DNA from: Niallia sp. FSL W8-0635
GTDB lineage: Bacteria; Bacillota; Bacilli; Bacillales; Cytobacillaceae
Length of the DNA: 64,000 bases
Assembly (NCBI RefSeq): GCF_038007965.1
Contig: NZ_JBBOYD010000001.1
Span: forward strand, 3,512,501-3,576,500
Reading direction: 5' to 3'
Shown: positions 47,701 through 55,593 of the stretch, piece after piece
Position numbering within the stretch: position 1 is the stretch's first letter
Layout: every line of letters begins with the position of its first letter
The notes under the pieces: model-generated
The model's input: only the letters and a program-made list of their open reading frames with translations
Databases searched by the model: none
Told to the model about the DNA's origin: nothing
Made by a program: the position numbers and the translations under genes

Positions 47701-50049
47701 AAATCCAACCTTGACTCCCTCTACTTCTTTGATAGCATATGGATCAATTACTAGTTTGCCAGTATCCTTGTATTCAACATTTGCTGCTACCATTGGAAAA
47801 TTGATTCCATCATACTCCTTTGTTCCATTTACATGATCCCCACCGTTGATTAAACGGAGCATTTCGTCTACTCCTTCATCGAACTCATGATTACCAACAG
47901 TACCTACGTCGAAACCAATTGATTCCATCATCTCCACAGTAGGCTCATCTTGAAGCAGTGCAGAAAGTGGTGAACTACCACCCACCATGTCACCAGCATG
48001 TACAATTAGTGTATTAGGATTTGTAGCTTCTCTTTCTCGCAAGTAAGTTGCTAAATAATCCATTCTACCAATCTTGTTCGTTTTCGCTTCATCATCATAC
48101 TCCTCTGTAACCTTGCCATGAAGGTCATTTACACTAAGGAGTTGTAATTTAATCGTGTCCTTCTCTTCACTAGCATTTAATGCAGTATACCCATTGTTCT
48201 CTGCTTCATTGGCACTTGCAAAGAAAACACGACTTTCCACTGGTACTTCCTTAAACTCTTCTGGTAAAACATATTTCTTTGTTTCAGAATTTCCTACATA
48301 TCGTAACAAGCCTTTTCCTTGTTCTCTTGCTCTAAATTCAAAAGGTTGTTCTATTAAAGGATTTTCTTTATCCCAAATCCCTTTATGATTATCCTTTGCA
48401 TCTTTCACTGCTGATTGGAACATTTCATAATCCGCTTCATCAGCAACTGGCCAAATAAAGTATGTCGATGCATATCCTTGTTTCACCATTTCAAGATTGG
48501 TATTTAATTGATCACTCTTACGAATAATTTGTGCAAGTAGACGTCCATAATCATCTGTTGCTTCTTCCCCTACTTTTACAATTACTTCATCACCTGGCTT
48601 TAAAAGCGTATTTAAATACTCTTTCGCTTTATTCCCGTGTTCTAATTGATTTTCATCTGCTTCATTCTTTGGACTATGGTACGTTTCAGGTGTATCGATA
48701 TTCACATAGCGAACCTTCGTTGTCCCTAATACTGGAGATTGCAAATGGATTGTATCACCGTCTACCACACTGCTTACAGTGCTTACATATTCTCCTTTTG
48801 CAGATGGGGAAGCTGGTTGTTCTGCCAATAAATGAACATCACTAGCTTTTCTAGGTAAAACTTGATAGGTATTATATTGGCTAAGAATTCCTGTGAACTC
48901 ATACCATTTTCCTGATTGGATAGAAGAAATTGCCTCGGTTTCTTCCATTACTCGAATAGTCGTTCCATTAAAGCTTTCATCTAACACCGTCACATTATAT
49001 CCGCCACCAGCAGCAGTTTCAGGAACGGTTTGAACATAACCTTTTACTTTCACTAACTGTCCTTCTTTTGATTCTGCTACACTAGCATTATTTAAATCTG
49101 CTAGATTCATAGTAACTGGTACAGGTAACTCATTGTTTTCAGAAATTACCTCAATCCCATCTTCTGCTGGGACAATTTCTAAGAGTTTATTGTATTCTGT
49201 TACTTTCCCTGTAACTTTTACTTTCTGTCCCTCTGTTAATGCAGGGAAAGCACTTGCATTCTGTGAAAAAACATTAATGCCAGCCTCATCATCTTGAATA
49301 TAAGTAGATAGTTTTCCACCACCTATACTTGTATTGTCAGCAGTAACAATTCCTTCAATTGTTACATTTTGTCCTGTCTTTGTACGAGCTTCTTTGATTG
49401 ATAACAGTTCTACTTCATCTGAAGGTGTTTCTTCTTTTCCATATAGGACGCCTCCAAACTGATGGTTGCCTAAATGTGAAACGTCATCTTGATTATATAT
49501 ATCCCATTCTACTGATGGATCGAACTGATTATTTCCTTTATTTCCAGATGTAATATTATTTTTTCTTACAAGGGTATGATCTTTTGTTAGTCCATTGCCC
49601 CATTCTTGCTGTTCGCCAACTATCCCAAATACATCAATGTTTTCTTCATTATGTTTTAAAACAATGGCGTCATCTCCATTAAAGTTTGCTACACCACTCA
49701 CCATATTTGCCTTTGCCTTAATAGCTTCATTAGCAGATGAATGAGCAATAATAAATAATTCACCTTGTTTTAAAGTTCCTTCTAAACGAAGAGTCGATGT
49801 TGCACTTGTTTTTCCATTTGAATAGAGTTCAACGGAATAAGAAGATAAATCCAAATCTTTTCCAGTTCCGTTAAACAACTCTATCGCCTTATTATTGGAA
49901 GCACCTTCTATGTATTCTGAAATAAATAAATCTGTTGCCGTTATGTTTTCTGAGGCTGCCTTTACCGAAAGTGTGCTAAAGATGTTCGAAAAAACTAATA
50001 AAAAAATTAAAAATATTGCGAATAATCTTTTTCTACTATTTCCTTTCAA
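44737..50049 (-). CDS. yhcR: Cell-wall-anchored multidomain nuclease/5'-nucleotidase, YhcR-like, with duplicated nucleotidase
   Basis: A 1770-residue surface protein. TTG start with GGAGG 8 bases upstream. Order: signal peptide (1-31, ending SVKA-AS); lamin-tail domain (~32-150); two OB-fold regions of YhcR type (~215-400); thermonuclease-like domain (~415-560, VVDGDTI, RYVNIDTPET, DDYGRLLA); two 5'-nucleotidase modules (~640-1145 and ~1145-1640). Each module has NDLHGK, HAGDM-GGSSP, GNHEFDEGVDEML, LAHVPG, AAHNHVK and MNGGGIRDD. A spacer of 14-residue repeats follows, then LPNTA (1737-1741), a membrane helix and NNRRKA. One visible difference is LIVQAGEYG in the first module versus LIVQAWEYG in the second. 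It should degrade nucleic acids and release phosphate or nucleosides at the wall. Confidence 0.93.
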   Translation of the reverse strand: MKGNSRKRLFAIFLIFLLVFSNIFSTLSVKAASENITATDLFISEYIEGASNNKAIELFNGTGKDLDLSSYSVELYSNGKTSATSTLRLEGTLKQGELFIIAHSSANEAIKAKANMVSGVANFNGDDAIVLKHNEENIDVFGIVGEQQEWGNGLTKDHTLVRKNNITSGNKGNNQFDPSVEWDIYNQDDVSHLGNHQFGGVLYGKEETPSDEVELLSIKEARTKTGQNVTIEGIVTADNTSIGGGKLSTYIQDDEAGINVFSQNASAFPALTEGQKVKVTGKVTEYNKLLEIVPAEDGIEVISENNELPVPVTMNLADLNNASVAESKEGQLVKVKGYVQTVPETAAGGGYNVTVLDESFNGTTIRVMEETEAISSIQSGKWYEFTGILSQYNTYQVLPRKASDVHLLAEQPASPSAKGEYVSTVSSVVDGDTIHLQSPVLGTTKVRYVNIDTPETYHSPKNEADENQLEHGNKAKEYLNTLLKPGDEVIVKVGEEATDDYGRLLAQIIRKSDQLNTNLEMVKQGYASTYFIWPVADEADYEMFQSAVKDAKDNHKGIWDKENPLIEQPFEFRAREQGKGLLRYVGNSETKKYVLPEEFKEVPVESRVFFASANEAENNGYTALNASEEKDTIKLQLLSVNDLHGKVTEEYDDEAKTNKIGRMDYLATYLREREATNPNTLIVHAGDMVGGSSPLSALLQDEPTVEMMESIGFDVGTVGNHEFDEGVDEMLRLINGGDHVNGTKEYDGINFPMVAANVEYKDTGKLVIDPYAIKEVEGVKVGFIGVATTETPNMIIAKGNENVRFTDEAQAINKFVPELQSQGVEAIIVLAHVPGNQAGESATGDIAKIATEVDDAVDVIFAAHNHVKINAVVDNKLIVQAGEYGKAFADVDLEIDPETGDIVTKSAEIVDVVQTGVTPDPEVSSILAKYQELVGAKLNEVIGVAATDMVGGYATKEAEGDNPVGNLIADGMKAAMDSDFALMNGGGIRDDIVAGEITWNDLFNVQPFNNTLVKLEISGSDLEEILNSQFSSYGPDVSIGGFSYTWDSKAGKYGKVVDIFLPNGEKIDSNGNYTVTVNNYMAEHSSDQYLLQKLGENPIQGGEDLEATVAFVRSFNGPISYNTGRIKEINAETLPSISGQFLGVNDLHGKIDVTGTVNGVNYGRMDYLAAYLRQAEATNPNTLLLHAGDMIGGSSPVSALLQDEPTVEIMESLGFDVGVVGNHEFDEGVDEMLRMINGGEHPNGTSGYDGMNFPVLAANVEYKDSGELVLDPYAIKEIDGVKVGFIGVATVETPSMIVATGNEHIRFTDEVEAINKYVPELQKQGIEAIVVLAHVPGDQEEGTNEITGEIADIAREADDAVDIIFAAHNHVKLNGVVDNKLIVQAWEYGKAYSDIDFTIDPATKDFAEKTAEIVDVVQEGVTPDPEVKAILDKYLEQVGPKLNEVIGIAATDITGGYAQKGEVGDNGLGNLIADGMKAAMDSDFALMNGGGIRDDLMEGEITWQELFNIQPFNNTLVKLEITGQELKEVLNTQFSSYGPDVSIAGFKYTWDASLGQFGQVVDLFMPDGTKLDLEKTYTVTVNSYMYPHSTDSYLLNTYGKNPVQGSEDLQATVDFIKSFDEPIAYTAEGRISEVSDTAEEPEVDPETPGNGEEDPGENPETPGNGEEDPGENPETPGDGEEDPGENPETPGDGEGNPGENLETPGDGNGESDKETETSLGDNQDTVNQQENGKGNLLPNTATMTYNLIIVGLLLFVIGFVVFYRNNRRKA
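44930..45111 (-). repeat. 42-bp tandem repeats encoding a wall-spanning spacer
   Basis: Copies of a 42-bp unit begin at about 44930, 44972, 45014, 45056 and 45098 on the plus strand (CCATCACCTGGTGTTTCC, or CCATTACC in the last two). They encode the 14-residue unit PGNGEEDPGENPET or PGDGEEDPGENPET just before the LPNTA signal. The near-identical copies suggest recent expansion; copy number may vary between strains. Confidence 0.92.
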
Positions 50050-50300
50050 TCTTTTTTCCTCCTTCAACCTATTAATATCGTAATCTCTTCTATTCATTTA
50101 TTCTGTAAAACGCTTTTAATAGAATTAATTACTATATAAAGATAACTTAATATTGTAAAATCTACACTAGCTTTTTGTAAATTTATTCATAGAATTGGAA
50201 TATTTCGTTATTTTTACCTATTTTCCAAATGAAGTTACCTAAGAAAATGTCCCTATTATTAATTGATTTTCTACCTAACTTAACATAAAGCTTTTTTCGT

Positions 50301-50341
50301 AAAATAAAAATTAGACCACATGAGAATTCACCCATGTGGTC
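50301..50341 (-). terminator. Terminator after the Na/Pi cotransporter gene
   Basis: On the minus strand GACCACATG and CATGTGGTC form a 9-bp perfect stem followed by TAATTTTTATTTT. The rest of 50050-50300 is AT-rich and carries the promoter of the surface-protein gene; nothing else is seen there. Confidence 0.82.
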
Positions 50342-50352
50342 ATTAACATTCT

Positions 50353-51981
50353 TTATTTAACGATTGCTATCGCCTCTGCAATATTGGCAGCATGATCGCC
50401 TACTCGTTCTAAATTACTGATAATATCGACAAAAACAATGCCTGCATCGCCGCTACATTTTCGTTCATTTAAACGGCTGATATGCTTTTTACGATATTGT
50501 TTTTCCATTTTATCAATTTCTTCTTCGTTTGTAATAGCTTTTTTAGCAAGCTCTACATCTTTTGCGAAAAAGCTATCATAGGAAGTTTTTAATGTATCTA
50601 CTGTAAAGCGATACATGTTTTCTAATTCATTTTTCGCCTCTGTGGAGAACTCTACTTTTTTATTGATTTTATACTCCACAAGCTCCACGATGTTTTCCAT
50701 ATGATCACCGATTCTTTCAATATCTCTGATTGAATCAACTAGGATAGAGAACTCTTCACTTTCATGTGGAGTAAGAGCTTTGGAAGAAAGCTCTACCAAA
50801 TATTGCGTTATTTCCTTATCTAAGTTATTAATTCCTTGTTCATATTGGAGCGCTTTTTCTTTATGCTTCTTTTCTCCTGTTTGTAAGTACTTATATGCTT
50901 CTTCTAATCCTTTAATAGAGAAATCCTTCATTCTTTCTAATTCTTCCTTTGCTTGCCCTAAAGCGATAGAAGGAGAATGTTCAATAAAGGTTGTGTTTAA
51001 ATGTTGCGGTTTTGTAATAATAGCTCCATCTTCTCCAGGAATTAACTTTGTCACAAGCCATGCTAATGCAAAAATAAATGGGAATTGAATAATCGTATTA
51101 GATACATTAAAAATCCCATGGGCAAAAGCAATCGTCATCGGTTCATTTAAACCTAATACTCCTTGCAAATACGTAATGAAATGAGTAAACGGTGCTAAAA
51201 TAATTACAAATATTACTGTTCCAATAATGTTAAAGAGTACATGAACCATAGCAGCTCTTCTTGCAGCTATTGATGCACCAATGGAAGCAAGAATCGCAGT
51301 AATCGTTGTTCCAATATTGTCACCAAACAAAACTGGTAAAGATGCTTTCAAAGATATAGCATCTGTTGCGAATAACTCTTGTAAAATTCCAATTGTAGCA
51401 CTAGAACTTTGGACGATTAATGTCAAGACCGTTCCAACTACAACCCCAAGTATTGGATTGTTACTCATATTTACTGTTAACTCATGAAAAGCTTCTAATG
51501 ATCGTAGCGGCTTCATACCAGCACTCATTAGTTCTAGTCCATAAAACAATGCTCCAAACCCAAATACAACTTGTCCGAATGAAGTGATTTTTGGATTTTT
51601 AAAGAAGAATAAAAGAACAGCTCCTGCTGCAATAATTGGTAAAGCATACTCCCCAATATCGATACCGATGATAAATGCAGTAACAGTTGTACCAATATTT
51701 GCCCCCATGATAACACCAATTGCTTGACGCAATGTCATAAATCCAGCACTTACCAACCCTACTGTTATTGCTGTAGTTCCTGAACTAGACTGAATTAAAA
51801 TCGTAACAAATATACCAGCCAATACGCCCATGAATGGATTGGTAGTAAACCGATCTAAGATTTCTTGCAGACGATCCCCTGCAGCATTCTGCAAGCCATC
51901 CCCCATATATTTAATACCAAAAAGAAATACCCCTAATCCCCCAAGAAACTGGAAGATCATTTCTTGATAATTTATTTCCAA
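50353..51981 (-). CDS. Na/Pi cotransporter family protein (NptA/YjbB type)
   Basis: A 542-residue protein. The N-terminal ~310 residues form two inverted Na/Pi repeats with the QSSS motifs (IQSSSGTTAITVGLVSAG and VQSSSATIGILQEL). The C-terminal ~200 residues are a PhoU-like helical domain (SIRDIERIGDHMENIVELVEY and ISNLERVGDHAANIAEAIA), which probably governs transport according to phosphate state. TTG start with GGGGG 8 bases upstream. Phosphate uptake or export is both possible in this family. It lies next to the surface 5'-nucleotidase gene, which would release phosphate. Confidence 0.9.
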   Translation of the reverse strand: MEINYQEMIFQFLGGLGVFLFGIKYMGDGLQNAAGDRLQEILDRFTTNPFMGVLAGIFVTILIQSSSGTTAITVGLVSAGFMTLRQAIGVIMGANIGTTVTAFIIGIDIGEYALPIIAAGAVLLFFFKNPKITSFGQVVFGFGALFYGLELMSAGMKPLRSLEAFHELTVNMSNNPILGVVVGTVLTLIVQSSSATIGILQELFATDAISLKASLPVLFGDNIGTTITAILASIGASIAARRAAMVHVLFNIIGTVIFVIILAPFTHFITYLQGVLGLNEPMTIAFAHGIFNVSNTIIQFPFIFALAWLVTKLIPGEDGAIITKPQHLNTTFIEHSPSIALGQAKEELERMKDFSIKGLEEAYKYLQTGEKKHKEKALQYEQGINNLDKEITQYLVELSSKALTPHESEEFSILVDSIRDIERIGDHMENIVELVEYKINKKVEFSTEAKNELENMYRFTVDTLKTSYDSFFAKDVELAKKAITNEEEIDKMEKQYRKKHISRLNERKCSGDAGIVFVDIISNLERVGDHAANIAEAIAIVK

Positions 51982-52132
51982 AAGTTTGTCCCCCTAAATC
52001 CTAATTCTATTAAGACAGATACCAAGTTATCATAACAAGTTACGACAAGCATTTACACTATTCTCGTATATTATTTACATGAATTTAATAATGAGTTTAC
52101 AAAAACTTTACATTTTACCACCATCAAAATTC

Positions 52133-52160
52133 TTGACATATTCTATTTTGTTCCTATGAA
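52133..52160 (+). promoter_or_regulatory. Candidate sigma-A promoter of the YoaK gene
   Basis: TTGACA (52133-52138), 16-bp spacer, TATGAA (52155-52160). It implies an untranslated leader of about 125 bases, in which I see no structured motif that I recognise. The gap 51982-52291 otherwise holds the divergent promoter of the Na/Pi gene. Confidence 0.45.
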
Positions 52161-52291
52161 AGAAAAACTATCCTTTTAGGGAAAATTCATTTTTTGTTCA
52201 AATAAACATTCCATGATTTATGATAAGATAATAATGTTTTTCCTAAACATTTTTATTGGAAAGAATTATCCTGCAAGGAGCGTAATTATTC

Positions 52292-52999
52292 ATGATTGAT
52301 AAAATCAAACCAATACCTTCCTTATCTTCGAATTCCGTATTCTTAGCTGCTCTATTAGGAATGGTTGGTGGTTTTTTAGATGCTTATACATTTATTAGTA
52401 GAGATGGGGTATTTGCCAATGCACAAACAGGGAATATCGTTTTATTCGCGGTCAACGCTGCAACTGGTGAATGGGCGGAATCCCTCCATTATATCCCTCC
52501 ATTAATAGCCTTTGTCTTAGGAGTCTTGGTTTCTGAAATTGTCAAAATACCATCTCTAAGGGAAATCCTATATAGCTATAGACGATCGATCCTTATTTTA
52601 GAATGTATCGTCTTAATTATAGTCGGATTTTTGCCAACATCTGTTCCGAATATCATTGTTACAACCAGCATCTCATTTGTATCTTCTTTACAAATATCGA
52701 CATTCAACAAATTAGATAAATGGGCATATAATTCAACAATGACTACTGGGAACCTAAGAACTGCTACTCAAGCTGCTTATGCTGCTTTTACAAAACAAAG
52801 TCAAGAGGCGAAGATCCAATTTAAAGAGTTTTCCATTATTATCGGCTCCTTTTTATTTGGGGCATTACTAGGAACCTTTACAACCACTCAATTTGGCAAT
52901 AAAGCCATATGGGTATCGGCAATTATTCTCATCGTCGCATTAGTCCTTTATCATAAAGATAAAGGGTATATTCGTAAACGTTGTACAGATAATTTATAA
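52292..52999 (+). CDS. YoaK family (DUF1275) membrane protein
   Basis: A 235-residue protein with about six transmembrane segments of the YoaK/DUF1275 family. Typical phrases are ALLGMVGGFLDAYTFISRDGVFANAQTGNIVLFA near the N-terminus and SFVSSLQISTFNKLDKWAYNSTMTTGNLRTATQAAY in the middle. The function of the family is not established. AAGGAG lies 11 bases before the ATG. Single gene, sharing a terminator with the convergent ABC-F gene. Confidence 0.88.
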   Translation: MIDKIKPIPSLSSNSVFLAALLGMVGGFLDAYTFISRDGVFANAQTGNIVLFAVNAATGEWAESLHYIPPLIAFVLGVLVSEIVKIPSLREILYSYRRSILILECIVLIIVGFLPTSVPNIIVTTSISFVSSLQISTFNKLDKWAYNSTMTTGNLRTATQAAYAAFTKQSQEAKIQFKEFSIIIGSFLFGALLGTFTTTQFGNKAIWVSAIILIVALVLYHKDKGYIRKRCTDNL

Positions 53000-53041
53000 A
53001 AAAGGAGAAAGGCTGAATGATTGACAGCCTTTCTCCTTTTT
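52998..53041. terminator. Bidirectional terminator between yoaK-like and ABC-F genes
   Basis: AAAAAGGAGAAAGGCT and AGCCTTTCTCCTTTTT form a 16-bp stem. It overlaps both stop codons. Confidence 0.9.
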
Positions 53042-54926
53042 ACTTACGATTCATAAGCCCATATAGTTCCTCCCACTGCCTTTCAAGCTCCTCCTTTTCA
53101 GAAAACAACTTCTCCAATTTATCCCAATCCGTTTCTATTTCCATTCTTTTCTCTAATTCTGCAATCTCTCTTTCCACTCCTTCTACTTCCTTTTCCAAAT
53201 AAATTTGATTAAAAGTAGCTTCCCTCTCCTGTTTTTCCTTAATCGGTGCTTTCTCTTTTTTTGATCTTACGGAATTACTTAGTAGATTCTTTGACGTTTG
53301 TCTTTCCTTTGACTTTTCTCTTGCATACGTATAGTTCCCCTCATAACAATGAACTCCCTTTTCTTGAATCCAATAAATCTTTTGAAATAGCTTATTTAGA
53401 AAATAGCGATCATGGGAAACAGCAAGAATCGTGCCATCAAAATCTTCTAAAGCCTCTTCTAATACTTCACGAGACTCAATATCTAAATGATTGGTTGGCT
53501 CATCTAGAATTAATAGATTGATTTCTTGATACATAAGCTGAGCTAAACGAAGCCTCATTCTCTCTCCACCGCTTAAATTGCTTACCTTTTGAAAAACAGA
53601 ATGACCATAAAAGAGGAATTGAGCTAAAATATGTCTAGCCTCTCCCTCTGTCACATGCACTTCATTTCGAAAAGCTTCGATCACTGTTTCTCCTTCCATT
53701 TCCATTAATACATGCTGAGAAAGATAACCAATTTTCACATTACTTCCAATCTTAACTTCACCTTTATCTGGCTCTAATTGTTGAAGTATCATCTTCAACA
53801 AAGTTGATTTCCCCGATCCATTCTCTCCAATAATTGCCACTCTTTCTTTATAGCTTATTTGCATTTGAACTTGCTGAAACAATAGCTGGTCGCCAAAGCT
53901 TTTTGATACATTCTTCAGCTGAATAACATCCTTCCCACTTCGGTCACTTGCTTCCATATCGAAATTCATTTTCTTTCTATTTATAATAGGGCGAGCTAGT
54001 TTTTCCATTCTTTCAATAGCCCTTTCCATATTTCTCGCTCGCTTATGCAACCCTTCATTAGGCGGATTTGCCCGATTCGCCCATTCACGAAGTCGTTTGA
54101 TTGCTTCTCTCATTTTCTTGATTTTCTTTTGCTGTTCCTCATATGCCTGAAACTCTCTTAAAAGTTTTTCCTCCTTTTCCTTTGTGAAATTTGTGAAATT
54201 AGTATGATAGGTTGTTACTTCTCCATCTTCTAAATCTACCACCTTTTGAATCACTTCATCTAAAAAGTAGCGATCATGGGAAACCACTAAAATGGTACCA
54301 TTATAATCCTGAAGAAATTTCCCAAGCCACTCGACTGCCATTAAATCCAAATGGTTCGTCGGTTCATCCAATAAAAGAAAATCAGGTTCTTGGAGGAGTA
54401 GCATCGCTAAACCAACCTTTGTTTTTTCCCCTCCACTTAAAGCTCCATATTCCTTCATGACTAACTGCTCAATTTTTAGCCCATTAACCATTTTCTCTAT
54501 TTTTGCTTCCATTTCATATCCACCAGCATTCGTAAAATACTCCTGCAATTTTCCATACTCCTCCATTAATAGCAATAGCTGTTCTGGGTTGATATCCCTC
54601 GCCATTTCCTGTTCCATCTGTTTCATCTTCCCTTCTATCGTTTCGAGGTCAGAAAATGCCTTTTTTAATACTTCCTTCACCTTCATAGATTGTTCATATT
54701 CCGGAATTTGTTCTAAATATCCAATCTTTAATCCTTTCTTCCAATGGATTTGTCCAGCATCGGGGGTTTCCTTTCCTGCAAGTAATCGAAATAATGTGGT
54801 CTTTCCGCTCCCATTTCTTCCAACAAGACCAACTCTTTCTTTTTCCTTTATTTCTAATGATATGTCTTCAAATATTGTATTTCCTCCGTACATCTTCGCT
54901 ACATGATTGACACTGCAAATAATCAT
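53040..54926 (-). CDS. ABC-F family ATPase (possible ribosomal protection protein)
   Basis: A 628-residue soluble protein with two ABC cassettes and no membrane domain. First: Walker A GRNGSGKTT, signature LSGGEKTKVGLAML, Walker B LLLDEPTNHLD. Second: GENGSGKST, LSGGERMRLRLAQL, LILDEPTNHLD. The interdomain linker (about 240-330, FQAYEEQQKKIKKMREAIKRL, with ANRANPPNEGLHKRARNMERA) is the ribosome-contacting PtIM. A C-terminal coiled coil follows (EVEGVEREIAELEKRMEIE). ATG with AGGAG 10 bases upstream. ABC-F proteins act on the ribosome E site; some (VmlR, Vga, Msr) give antibiotic resistance. The attenuator-like leader at 55008-55075 supports an inducible resistance role, but the subfamily is not certain. 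Confidence 0.88.
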   Translation of the reverse strand: MIICSVNHVAKMYGGNTIFEDISLEIKEKERVGLVGRNGSGKTTLFRLLAGKETPDAGQIHWKKGLKIGYLEQIPEYEQSMKVKEVLKKAFSDLETIEGKMKQMEQEMARDINPEQLLLLMEEYGKLQEYFTNAGGYEMEAKIEKMVNGLKIEQLVMKEYGALSGGEKTKVGLAMLLLQEPDFLLLDEPTNHLDLMAVEWLGKFLQDYNGTILVVSHDRYFLDEVIQKVVDLEDGEVTTYHTNFTNFTKEKEEKLLREFQAYEEQQKKIKKMREAIKRLREWANRANPPNEGLHKRARNMERAIERMEKLARPIINRKKMNFDMEASDRSGKDVIQLKNVSKSFGDQLLFQQVQMQISYKERVAIIGENGSGKSTLLKMILQQLEPDKGEVKIGSNVKIGYLSQHVLMEMEGETVIEAFRNEVHVTEGEARHILAQFLFYGHSVFQKVSNLSGGERMRLRLAQLMYQEINLLILDEPTNHLDIESREVLEEALEDFDGTILAVSHDRYFLNKLFQKIYWIQEKGVHCYEGNYTYAREKSKERQTSKNLLSNSVRSKKEKAPIKEKQEREATFNQIYLEKEVEGVEREIAELEKRMEIETDWDKLEKLFSEKEELERQWEELYGLMNRK

Positions 54927-55007
54927 AATACCGCTCGCTCCTTTTTCTATGATTATCTCTTTTCCCTGACTCTTCCATGGACGGTTTAGTCCACTTTTTA
55001 GCAACGC

Positions 55008-55040
55008 AAAAAAGCCATGGAAAACAAAGTTCTCCATGGC
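55008..55040 (-). promoter_or_regulatory. Attenuator (intrinsic terminator) in the ABC-F leader
   Basis: On the minus strand GCCATGGAGAAC and GTTTTCCATGGC pair over 12 bp (one G-U) around a TTT loop, followed by TTTTTT. This is a strong terminator placed 82 bases before the ABC-F start and 5 bases after the stop of a 9-codon leader frame. A third TCCATGG copy downstream (near 54974-54981) could pair with either arm. The layout matches ribosome-mediated attenuation of ABC-F resistance genes. Confidence 0.75.
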
Positions 55041-55045
55041 AACAT

Positions 55046-55075
55046 TTAAGGAAAAAGCCAGATACACTTTTCCAT
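55046..55075 (-). CDS. Candidate 9-residue leader peptide of the ABC-F gene
   Basis: ATG-GAA-AAG-TGT-ATC-TGG-CTT-TTT-CCT-TAA encodes MEKCIWLFP. AGAGGT lies 11 bases upstream. The stop is 5 bases before the terminator hairpin, so a ribosome stalled on the last codons would cover the 5' arm and prevent termination. Expression is not demonstrated; the frame is short, and the assignment rests on position. Confidence 0.5.
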   Translation of the reverse strand: MEKCIWLFP

Positions 55076-55156
55076 TAAATATAAATACCTCTAAATGTAC
55101 TTTTAGAAAGATCCATATATAGTTCCTTCTATTAATAGATGACTTGGTAAGCCATT

Positions 55157-55184
55157 AAAAAAAGAGCGCATGAAAATGCACTCC
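55157..55184 (-). terminator. Terminator after the 45-residue gene
   Basis: On the minus strand GAGTGCAT-TTTC-ATGCGCTC (one G-U pair) is followed by TTTTTTT. It lies 37 bases past the stop at 55221 and separates that gene from the ABC-F leader. Confidence 0.85.
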
Positions 55185-55220
55185 TTTAACCGTCCATATA
55201 GATGTGGGTAAGAGATGTTT

Positions 55221-55358
55221 TCACTGTTTTAGTTTGCTATTTAGTTGTTTAAAAAAGGGCACACTTATCCCGTTAACAACTACCATCGCAAATTTTGCAC
55301 GGTTAATATATAGACTTTCTATCATATAACCTTGCACTAAAACAGTTGAACTTAACAT
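55221..55358 (-). CDS. Small hypothetical protein, 45 residues
   Basis: A 45-residue frame beginning MLSSTVLVQGYMIESLYINR and ending in a basic KQLNSKLKQ. GAGGTGGGAAGG lies directly upstream of the ATG, and a strong terminator follows. These two signals are the main support for a real gene. I recognise no family. It lies between the ABC-F gene and a divergent LacI gene, and could relate to either. Confidence 0.55.
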   Translation of the reverse strand: MLSSTVLVQGYMIESLYINRAKFAMVVVNGISVPFFKQLNSKLKQ

Positions 55359-55515
55359 CCTTCCCACCTCTTTTCTTTTATAAGTTAGTTTTATTATATC
55401 TTTTAAAAACATCTCACACAAGAGAATTAATAAGAAAAATCAGTAATATTGGAATCATAGCATTTTTCCTTTAATAATTTAAGCATGATTCTTACCTTTT
55501 AGAAGAAAATCCTTC

Positions 55516-55563
55516 TTGTTAAAAAAATAAAAACTCGATATAATATTATAACAACGTTGTTAT
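55516..55563 (+). promoter_or_regulatory. Promoter and operator of the LacI gene at 55594
   Basis: TTGTTA (55516-55521), a 17-bp spacer and TATAAT (55539-55544) form a good sigma-A promoter. The perfect 16-bp palindrome ATAACAACGTTGTTAT (55548-55563), with the central CG of LacI operators, overlies the expected transcription start. This suggests autorepression. Confidence 0.75.
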
Positions 55564-55593
55564 TTTTCGTTTAGTAAATCGGGGGAATGAAAA

